A stretch of DNA of 64,000 bases from Oopsacas minuta (lineage: Eukaryota; Porifera; Hexactinellida; Lyssacinosida; Leucopsacidae): assembly GCA_024704765.1 (NCBI GenBank), contig JAKMXF010000343.1, positions 744,001-808,000 of the forward strand, written 5' to 3'. The notes under the pieces are model-generated. The model was not told the DNA's origin. It made no database searches and saw only the letters and a list, made by a program, of their open reading frames with translations. The stretch's first letter is position 1. Each line of letters starts with the position of its first letter. A program made the translations under genes and the position numbers. Below are positions 41,901 through 53,900 of this stretch, one piece after another.

Positions 41901-44900
41901 AATATTTTCTCGCCTCTTGAACAGATTTCGATCACTAGTGAAGAGAATTTAGTTTGGTTATCACAACTATTGACCGTTCAAACACATCTCAATGATTTCT
42001 TGATATTTATATATCAACTATGGATATATTTAGCTTTAGCATGTTGTCTTGTCAAATTTCATTAGGCAACACTGCCTAAAATCCTTACTTTCAGAAGATA
42101 TTCAGCAGTTTTACAAAACCCTGTAATCATATAGAATTAAAATACATCTACTAGTATAACAGCAATAAAATAATAAGCATTACCTCAATTTCATCGTTTT
42201 CATCATCTGTCACAATAACTTCATCTGTTTCAGCAACTATAAGCATGTCAATAAAGATATCTCAAAATGCGAATAAATCTGAATACATCCGCGTAGTAAC
42301 TTTGCGGTTTCAAGTTTAAACCAAAACCAATATTTGTACTGAACGCTAAAGTATACTACCCGTACCTTCAGCTTGTTGGAAGTATGATTAATACCAAAAC
42401 CTACAAATAACAAGGGTTTGGCTCACAAATTAACTATTGTAAGTACAAGTAAACTATCGCCTATGCAGTGTTTGTAGAAGCATAAACATCAATCTTGCTT
42501 CCAATCTGTACCCTATCCCCAGCGGATAGGTTGCAATGCCTTGAACATACAGATGAAATGAGTATAATCAATAAATACTTGCAAGCGATGTGCACTAGGG
42601 TCTAGTGCATATCGCTTACAAATAATGAATCAATTTACACGAATTCTCATAATGTATTATGTATGGTAATGTGTATTTCAATTCGCTTTGTAATCATTCA
42701 GATCGCGTGGATTCAATCCAAAAACAGATTGGAGGTATAGAGAGAGCTTTAAGCGCTCCTCACTTTTGGAGCGAGCTTTAGCTCCGCGGCCCAGCCTTGA
42801 AAAAGGAGCGCCGCTCTCACCTTGTCTCCTTACCTAGAGAAGGAGGGGACTCAGGCTCCCACTCCAGGAACAAATGGAGCGTGTTCCAATCGCGCTCCTC
42901 TCCATTCTTTCAGATTTACATTGGATTTGTATTTTAAGCAATCAGGATTGAATTTACCCATTGTACATTCGGGAAATCACTTAATGTGCAATGTTAAACA
43001 ATTTCAATAAATGGTGAACTATACAAAAGTGTCCCTGCATCGAATTTTTATTCCAAGAATACTGAATTTTTGCGCAGAATGACGATGAAATTTGTTAATT
43101 GTGTGTAACTTTATAGGTAGGCACTCCGGTGTGAGCGCTCCTATAATGCTCTCTGTATAGTCTTCGTATATTGGTAAGAATCAAATATTCATATATTCGG
43201 GGGAAAATAGACCATTTATATAATATCAAAAATACATTTCATTATGTGAACACAAGCAGCGTCGCCGTTCGCGAGTTTACAGTTCTCGGTTTCGACGATT
43301 CGCTGGTGATATTTTGTGGATTTTTTGTTATTCACGACTCATACACTTGATCTTTCGCGGTTTTCCACCAGACATAAACAATTTGATTTTTAACAATTTT
43401 CAATATGTTCTATCATCATCACATGTATTGAGTTTGTATTCTCACAACTTGCATTATACATATCATGTAACTAACTACAGCAATATATTGCAGTTTTGAT
43501 ATATGTTTAGACTAAAAACATATTTTCAAGAAAGCATTTATTCCATTCTTTGTCCACAGGCCCCAATATTAAAACTTTTGATTTTCAACTAAACGAGCCT
43601 TTGGCTCGTCGCTTTGTGATGAACCCTGCACTTGCGCCTCAAGGCATTCAACGGATAAACAAATAGACAAACAACAACTGAGATTTAATTATATTAATGT
43701 TGTATACAATAATCAGATTCTGAATCAGCATACTAGATTACCCCAGTATAGTCGTTGAAAGTATGATTCTACCTCAATTTTGAAATTCGTATACTTTAAG
43801 AGTAAACAAATATTCACAATATGTTGTTTACAATACCATATTTCGACTCAGTATTATCGATTTCCCCAGGATAGACGTTGAAAGCATGTTTCTACAACAA
43901 TTTTGAAATTTGTTTACTTTATATTCATAAAAACAACAATAAATTTACATATAACACAGTGTAACAACTTTTGTTTATTTGGTTATTTCCCTGTTCTTTG
44001 GAGAATTCTGACGTGAGGAATTCGAATTTGACTGTGCTTTTAATGTATCATTAATAATTTTAGTGAAAATGTCAAATTCTACTTTTTGATTTTCTCTTCA
44101 TATTACCCATTATACATTTGCGTGTCATTATATTCATTTCAAATATTGATTTACTTAGATAAATTGTTGTCTACAGATCGTATTTGTTGATGGTTGCCAG
44201 AAGAATTTGCAAGCTGTCATCAGTTCGTTTTGCTATGTGTGCGGATACTACATTGGACCAAGACAAGTCAAACATAATATAATACTCGGTACAAAATTGT
44301 GTATTGCGTATTATGCCTATTTTGGCATGCCAATGTGTGATCAAGACAAAATGTGGTCTCCTCACTTCTGCTGTGGATCATGTCGTTCCACATTAGAAGG
44401 ATGGCTACGTGGAACTCGAAGGTGTATGCCATTTGCAATACCTCGAATTTGGAGAGAACCAGTTAACCACCATGATGACTGCTACTTTTGTATAGTAGAT
44501 ATTACAAAATATAAAGGAAAAAGAAAGATAGAAAAAATATTGTTTATCCAAATATTCCATCATATTGCGCCAGTGTCGCACAATGAAGATCTGCCAATTC
44601 TAATTTCGCCTTTCTTAGAAGGACTGTTGAACTTGAGTACATATCTTCTAGTGAGGAAGATTCTATCATCCTCGACGAAGACTTATCATGGAAACCACAT
44701 TTCCTAATCAGCAAGAACTAAATGACTTGGTCAGAGAATTAGGCCTGACAATATCTAGTGCGGAGCTTTTGGGATCTCGTCTCAGAGAGTGGAATTTACT
44801 TGACCCTAGTTGTAAGATATCTTTCTACAGAAAACGGCATCATAATTTTGCATCTTTCTACAAAATTCCCTTTCCAATTCTTTGTGTTACTGTCTGATGT

Positions 44901-47900
44901 GGATGGCCTTTTTAACGAGATTGGTGTGGAATACAACCCTTCAGATGGCGTCTCTTCATTGGTAGCTCTACAAGAAGTCTAAAGGGTGCTTTTTTGCTTC
45001 ACAATGGTGATGAATTTCCAACCATTCCCCTAGCTCACTCAATTCATTTAAAGGAAAATTATGACAATGTGAAACATATGATGGAGATGATCAACTACAC
45101 AGGCCTACACTTTTCAGTTGTATTGATTATGTCAACTGATATATACTAATTCTGTGTTGCTGACTCCGATTATTTAGTCAGTTTCTCCCTAATACGTCAA
45201 GTTATCTCAAAATCCTATCACTACATTTATAGAACAAAATTGGTTTCAACCCTTATATGTTAGATTGGTTCAATTAAATTTCTGAAAATATCAATATTTC
45301 ATTCACTAAGAATAATGATATAATTGTTACTAATATGAATGGAAGAAAGTGATACTATAAACATGTAATATGAGCACTATTCAATCTAAAAATATTCTCT
45401 TGTTGACTTTCTTGAATGTTGTTCGTTAGGACAATCTCTTTTTAGGCACCAACAGTAATCTGCCATCATATGTGTGTCCCATCTTCCTTGATATCGCTGT
45501 TCCATCACTTTTATGTCTTGATGGAATCGTTCACCTTGTTCTTCACTCATATCACCTAGATTATCCGGAAATCTATCAAGATAGTCTCTCAAATAATGAA
45601 TTTTAATACTCATATTACAGCCAAGAGCATGATAGCTGTCGACTAGCTCTGTGACTAGTTCTTTGTAGTTGGATGCCTTTTTATTGCCAAGGAAATTAGA
45701 AACGACATTAGAGAAAGCCTGCCACGCTCTCTTCTCTTCCTCGTTCATTGAATCTTTGAAACTGTTGTCCCTAAGTAACTTGCGAATCTGTGGACCTTCA
45801 AATATCCCTGCCTTTATCTTCTCTTCACTGATTTCTGGAAAATAATTTCGGATATACTTGAAACGATATCTGTCTTTATCCAGTGCTTTGATGAATTGCT
45901 TCATAAACCAAACTTAATGTGGAGAGGGGCTAGAATTATTTTATTTGTATGTCCAGAGGGTTATTAATTACATTTTTGTCCCCAACTTTCAAACATTCTC
46001 TCGGAGGCCACTTTTTCCTCATCCAATGCTGGTTCCTAACTCTACTGTCCCAATAACAAAGGAAAGAGGGGTAGTTAGTGAACCCAGATTGTTGTCCTAA
46101 TAGAAAGTTGACCATTTTGAGATCAACACAGATGACCCAATCATGTGCAGAGTAGTTAATAGTCTCTAATATCTCTTTCACATTATTGTACTCCTCTTTG
46201 AGTTTAACTGATTACCCTCTAGGAATTGAACCGAATATATTTCCATTATGGAGTAGTACACATTTCAGACTCCTTTTGGAGCTGTCAATAAACAGCCTCC
46301 AGTCACTTGGATTATAGTTCGAAACTCCCATTTCCAGTAGAAGACCCTCAACATTTGGACAAAACACCAAACCATTCTTTTCGCAGAAGTACTGTGAAAC
46401 TCTTGCTCCCTGTAACGATATAATGTTACCTTTGTTCCTTGATGGAGTAGATTCTTTTCTTTCAATCTAGATGCAAGCAACTCAGAAGATTCTTTCGAGA
46501 GGTCAAAGTCACGAATTAAATCATTCAATTCCGCTTGGTTAAAGAGAGAAGGCTCCGAGGAAGGACCTCGAAAATCAACATCATATTCATAGTCATGATC
46601 ATTGACTTCTTCCGAATTGGCACCATCTTCATCATCATAGAGTCCGAGAAACTCTGTGAATATTGGTACAGGTAGATCACTACAATGAGGGACTGGTCGA
46701 ATAACAGACTCTAAATTTGGGTAATTCAGCAGGTGTCTGTCACTCTTTTTGCAGCTCATAACATTTACCATGGAGAAATAACAATCATCGAAATGATTTT
46801 TTGATTCTCTCCAAATCATAGGAATTCCGAAAGGGAGGTGTTTCTCTTTACCCTTACTCCAAGACCTCAATAATTCTACACAAGATTTACAGACCTTATG
46901 AGGTGCCCAACTTTTGTCCTAGTCGCCCAACTTAAATTTGAAATACGCATGTTAAGCTCTATTCACTAATTCAGTAATATTCTGCATCTGAGGTTTCGGA
47001 GTATAGAAAGCACAAATATAACAAAAGATGTCTGGAGAATTGAAACACATTCTTTTCGACATATCAACAGAAAAGAATAACAGACTAGTCAAAAACCAAT
47101 AAGCAAATAAGACTATTTGAATATACAGTCGACTTCGGTTAATCGGACCACTTTTGTCCAGAGTAAAGTGGTCCGATTAACCGAAAAATCTTATTATCAA
47201 TAATTTATTGCTAGATAGATATTTCTAGTCAATGGTGATCCTATTGCCAATTGAAAAAAGAAGTAATTGATTGTTGCTTAAGTGATTTAGGTGAATTTAG
47301 TCAGCACAATCATCAAATCAGTTCTTTGGGCCATAAAATAATAATATAATCTAAATTATATACAAAACTAATCAAATTTTTGATGAATATATTGACTTCA
47401 AAAATATAATGTCCGATTAACCGATGTTTTGGTCGGATTAACCGAAAAATGTTAAATATTAATCCTGGATTAGATTCCGTCCAGGAGAAAATGGTCCGAT
47501 TAACCGAAGTCGACTGTATATACTAGGTACATAATGTTATTGTTGTAATATGCAGTCATGATGAATTTTTGGCAAAATCGAAGTTTTTCTGAAAATGTAG
47601 CTATATGGTTGTAAAAAAACCTGACGTGATAAGAAACCAGAATAGATATTCAGAATCAGCGCACCTAAATTGCTCTAAAACAGTGATCAAAATATAAACA
47701 ATTGCAATATAACATTTTTTGTAGGCCTGTGCTATCAAACACACAAATGGGATGTTTGTGGCGACTTCATAATGCTAGGATTTCTACTTGGATTACAGGC
47801 TGGTTATACAAAACATTCCTGCTTCCTTTGTTTGTGGATTAGTAGGGCAGATGACCAGCACTACATTAAAATAGATTGGCCCGTCAGAGAGGAGTTAATT

Positions 47901-50900
47901 CCAGGAACACATAACGTCATTCACAATGCTCTTTTCAACCAGAGAAGTTTTGTTACCACCACATCATATAAAGTTAGGGCTTGTGAAGCAATTCATCAAA
48001 TCCCTGAATCCCGATAGTGATACCTTCAAGCATATACGTTCAATGTTTCCAAAACTATCTGAGGGAAAAGTAAGAAATGGAATCTTCGTTGGACCTCAAA
48101 TTAGGCGGATGCTAGCATGTAGCGAGTTAGAAACCAAAATGAATGTTGTTGAAAAGAGAGCTTGGCAAGCATTCAGGCTTGTAGTTAGAGGATTTTTGGG
48201 GAATAGAAAGTCAAAAAGCTATGAGGAACTCGTTAATAACTTAATTGCAAGTTATCAACATCAAGGATAGAATGTCACTCAAACTACATTATTTACACTC
48301 AAACTTGGGCTTCTTAGGCCGAATTTGGGAGATGTGAGCGAGGAACAAGGTGAATGTTTCCACCACGACATGTTAGTCATGGAGAAGAGGTATCAGGGAA
48401 AGTGGGACGAACGTATGATGGGAGAATACTTGTGGTGTTTGATACGCGATGCTCCGAATATACACAAAAGAAAATGCTTAAAAAAACATTTTTGACTTAT
48501 ACGTCACTTATTACGTTATATAGTATAATATTGATTATAATACAGTAAAATGTCATATAATTAAGGAACGCATTCGTATTTTGAAGATTCACGAGCATTT
48601 GTTTAGGGGATGAAGTATGATAAAATATGCATTTTGGACTTATTGAAGAAAGTTTCGATTCTGATCTAATCATCGATGGAAATTAACAAATATTGCTACT
48701 TTTGGTATCCACGCACCTTAAAGCAGTGGAAAAAAAACTAAAAATTTAGATCAACAAACCTTTCAGAATATTTGTTGCATTGTGTAATTAATCCAAAAGT
48801 GTGAAAATCAGATTCAGCATGTTCGATATAATTAGTGAAGTTTCATTGAATTCTATTTACTTCCTTGATAAAACGATAAATGCATAGTTATGCGTCAATT
48901 TAAAATTGCATACCGTAAATCCTTTCCTTGACAACGGACAAACAAACAGACAGACAACAATTGTGATTTAATAGTATAGATTTGTGAATAAACCCTATAA
49001 TTCTTTCATAACCATTATCTATCATTGATTATAATGGTGTGCAGTAGCATTATTTGGGTGTTGTCCTGATAAATAGGTTCGTAACCTCACTATTCACATT
49101 ATGCTGTAGTTTCACCGTTCGCCAAATTGTCTTTCACGGAAATTACAGAAATATAACTCCCGCGAACTGTGAAGGATACCACTATACTGACGGTCATAAT
49201 TAATTGATTAGAACTAAGTGGCGCTGAAAATCATAGAATTATTAACACCTTTGCTGTGAAACTTAAGCGAATATATTAGTTTAATCATGACCAATCCATG
49301 AATAATGATTTAATCGAATAATTCATAATTCTAGTGTCAGAGATTAAATATTCAATAATATTTATGTGCACATAGCGCAAATAGGGTTTAAAACCTTCGA
49401 TCAATCTGATGAGATTATAAGGAATTTTGGATCTAGTAAAACTACTACCTTATTTGAATTCCTTTGATGTAGTTGACAAATAATTTAGTAGTGTTCTATT
49501 TAGGTAGTTCACAGGTAACTTTAAAATAGATAGGCAAAAATAAATTATTGAGATTTTCAAAATTTCTAGATCAGAATTTTCAGTGGAATCCGTAATGCAG
49601 TGAAAAAAATGTCTCTCTATCAAACTATTATATTTATTTATCTCCATATTTTTGTAAATGTATTCGCAATTCTGTTAAAACATATATTTCAAGCATAAAA
49701 ATATAGCCCACTAGTATGTTAGACATAATTTTTGTTCTGAAGTTGGTAGTTTTGAAATCTGCTACAAATAGATGTGACATTTTATTAGTATTTCTATTTC
49801 ACATTATATTATTTATTTTAATATCTTTCAAATTAATTTATAATGTGTTCATAGTAATACAGCACATATTAATTATATAGAGTGTCCGTTAAATAAAACG
49901 AATTGATCTTGCATATATTCAATCCTTATACAGCCAGGGGACAAAAGTATTCGACCACACAAATATATTGTCATAAATTGCATACTCTTTCCCGCTCCTA
50001 TAAATTGTGTAGTCTATATTCGTAGCTGCTATCTAGTAATTTGTATAGAATGACATATGTTTTTCAAGAATTTCAAAAAAATATTTTAGATTGACACTTT
50101 TTGAAGGTGTTAATTATTAATAATTATTAGATAATTATTGATAATCAAAATATGTGGTAATTCAAAACCTATTAAGAATCTATAATTTCTGACTTGATAT
50201 TTGAATTCTACGTAGGCGAGTTACCCCAGATTGAAATTTCAAATCGGATTGAGCAATTTTTACCAGAGTTATAGATGAATTTCAATTTTGTGCCATTTGT
50301 GCCACCTTTTGCCGAAGGTGGCACAAGTGGCCGCTACCAAGAGGTTATTTTGGAATTCAAGGGTTAGCATAGTCATATCATTCGAAAATATTACTTCGAC
50401 TTATTCCTCCTAGCCCTAGTTGATTTCCTTGTAGTGGCGCTTTTTCCTGCCACCTGTGCCACTTTTTCAAAAAGTGGCACAAGTGGCACAAATTGAAATT
50501 CTTTTATAACTTTGGTAAAAATTGTTCAATCCGATTTGAAATTTCAATCTGGGGTAACTCGCCTACGTAGAATTCAAATATCAAGTCAGAAATTATAGAT
50601 TCTTAATAAGTTTTGAATTACCACATATTTTGATTATCAATAATTATCTAATAATTATTAATAATTAACACCTTCAAAAAGTGTCAATCTAAAATATTTT
50701 TTTGAAATTCTTGAAAAACATATGTTATTCTATACAAATTACTAGATAGCAGCTACGAATATAGACTACACAATATATAGGAGCGGGAAAGAGTATACAA
50801 TTGATGACAATATATTTGTGTGGTCGAATACTTTTGTCCCCTGACTATATGCTAGACAAAGTTTACCACTTTATTCTGGATATTTCTCAATATGTTCCTA

Positions 50901-53900
50901 AAATTTCTAACTTGCTATCCTGGAGTGTGCCGATTCTGTTGCTTGCTCTGAAATGTCTCTAACCCCTTTCGCTTGGTAGATATTCCTAGACAAATGAACC
51001 TGATGGCGACACAGTACATGTACTTTGGTGGGAGATGAAAGTCCGGTGAGTAAATATGCTTCTTATAACTGGAAAACCATCCCTCCCAAATTCTTAATTA
51101 CAACTTCACTGAAGCAACATTTCACGACATCTGTGAATAGTTTGAGAGCGCTATAGGATGAATAATTCAGTTGGGATCGAAGTACGGTAATGTTTTAGTA
51201 GTATTCCCATAGGTTGTATCGGAATGATAATGGATTGATGGCAATGAGATTTTCTCTAATCAAAGATTTTAAATATTTATAACACCCTATTAAAATACAG
51301 TTTTCACCTTGAGAACAATAAAATTTCTCAAAGTTAAGAATTGTACAATTGCTTACATCGATTCAATTGGTGTAAACAATTGAAAATCAGTCCGAATTAT
51401 TTTGTCCAAAGTATATATTAGTGATTTTTCAAAATACTGGATTAGTACAAGCCTAAATAAGTATTAAATAATATGCAGCCTTCATGATTAGCATCAAATT
51501 GTATACATTAGCTTTCAAAAATCGTCTTGTATATCAGTATTTAGCATGATGGGTTATTTTGTCTATCAGGTTATTTGTAGTTATGGAAGTGTAAACAAAT
51601 GGGCAAAATGACCCCCATTTCAACTGAACCTGTGAGCTATTTGAGTAATACATTTGAATAATTCATACTACATTGTGAATATCAATGAATTAGTCAACTT
51701 AGGGTTTAGTATAAAGAAGTAAGAAATTGAATGTTAAGCTGGATGGTATCAAAATATGTTCAGTTTTGCCATTCCCAAAGATGTTTAACTCGTTAATTGA
51801 GTAGATAACTAGCTGTTGAAACACTGGAAATAAAATATTTGTATAAAAGGTATTGTGACTGATGCATTTGTATACTTATATTTCAATTCTACACAATGTG
51901 TATATTGTTTATCCGCATTTTCAAAGCATCCAATTAATCCTCTCTGGAGATATAGCTACTTTATGTTAGTGCAATTGCACACATGTTGTAAGGAAACCCC
52001 GCAACCAACATAGTCCTAGATGTGATATCTTAATTTATAGTTAGTTTCACAGCAACGTTCTCAATTCTCTACTTTTAAGAGAGATTTTATAGTAATCAAT
52101 TATTTATGACCGTAAGTGAATATACATTAACTAGCATATCTTTATAAATAACTAGTACAAAAGATGGCGCATCATGTATGACTTATGTCATTTTTAAGGC
52201 CCTATTGTTAGGATCGCTTTTGTGATACCTCAAGAGACGAAAATTCTTGTTAGTATTGAAGGAATGGTCGCCAAAATCAAATTTTGTTGGTAGCCAACCC
52301 AAGGTAACAAATTCTATATTTAGTGGCTATTATCCACTCCATTACTTCGATTTTCGATACTGAGATTACAAACTCTATGTAGAAAGTAGATGTTTTGGTG
52401 GCAAAAACAAAACAATCAAGTATACACTTGGGTGTATATTAGATATATTTGGTAGCTACCAGATTTATAGAGCACTACAATAGAGCACCATATTAACCAA
52501 ACTGTTTCATATTAGCAGCCACCAGGACCTGCGAATTGTCACACTTTGTACCAAAAATTATTGAAGCTTTGCCATATATAAGCTTGAGTTTCTCAGGTGT
52601 CATTCTTTGATTAGATATCTCACACTGTATAAACTACGATAGATAGTATTTAAACCTGCTTGTTGTCCTTATCTTGTGTTTATTCTGGTATTCTTGGATA
52701 ATCCTGTTGAGAAATAGAACTATTTTTAGATTAAGAATGAGTTGTTCATCAAACAATGACAGAAAACATCCCAAGCACCGTAAGCAAAATGACCTATTGG
52801 AGAGTCATGATGTTCAAGTTATTGATCCATCACCAAGGTCAGTTACTATCGATACCCCGCAAGACGAACTTCAGGATCCGGTTCTTTCAACACCACAAAG
52901 AAATGCCTTGAAACCTGAGAAAAAGGAATATTCTTTCAAACATCTTGGTACACTGATAGGTCCTGCCTAGAGTTTTCGGTTTCAATAGGGAATGCTTTTT
53001 GCTTTTGCTCCCATTACCTTCCGAATACGCGTACTGGTCCCGTATGGTCGAAGTATGATGGCTTTGATAGTTGGAATAATAGGAAAAAGGCCATAGAGAA
53101 GCACGAAACCTCAGCAGGACACAAGGAAAGTCGGGTGATGTGGATAACTTCAAAACTGCAAAACCAGATGTTAAGTCGAAATTGAACATTGAATATGCCA
53201 AGGAAATTAAAGACTACCATATCTTGAGGCAGTAGTCAACGTTGTACGAATTTAGGTAAACAGGGGAAAGTGGTTAGAAGGCATAATGAGTCGTTGCATT
53301 AGCCACATTGTTGGTAACTTCCTAGAATTTATGAGTACTGTGCCCAAATATTCTCCGATAGTTGCAACGAAACTAACCAGAAAAGATGCGAACTATACAT
53401 CTCCTAAAATTCAAAACCAATTCATCAAGATAATAGCTGAAGCGTTTTCGGGGAATAGTCAAAGAGGTTCACTCTTCTCGTTTTTCTTAGTTCCAGGGCG
53501 ATGATACCAAGGATCTCTCCAAGATAGAATAAGTCCTGAGTGACCAACATTTAGAAGAGTTTCTTACTTTTAAACCTGGCGAACAGCTAAATGCTCAAAG
53601 TTTATTCGACACTAAGGTAGATACACTGCAAACGAAAGAGTCGATGTTCAAAGTTGTGTCTCAGAGCTACGATGGTGAAGGAATTATGTCGGGCCATTAG
53701 TCAGGTGTACAAAAATTCAACATAAATTAAGTCCCTGGGTACTTTTGTATGTACTGCTATGCGCACACAAGTTAAATCTCTCAATTGTTGATTGTATGTA
53801 GGGTGTCGGACTTATGACAGATTTCTTTGATGCTTTGGAATTGATTTTGGGATTTATCAGTACTTAGTACTACTAACTGAAATACAAATCCATCAAATTC

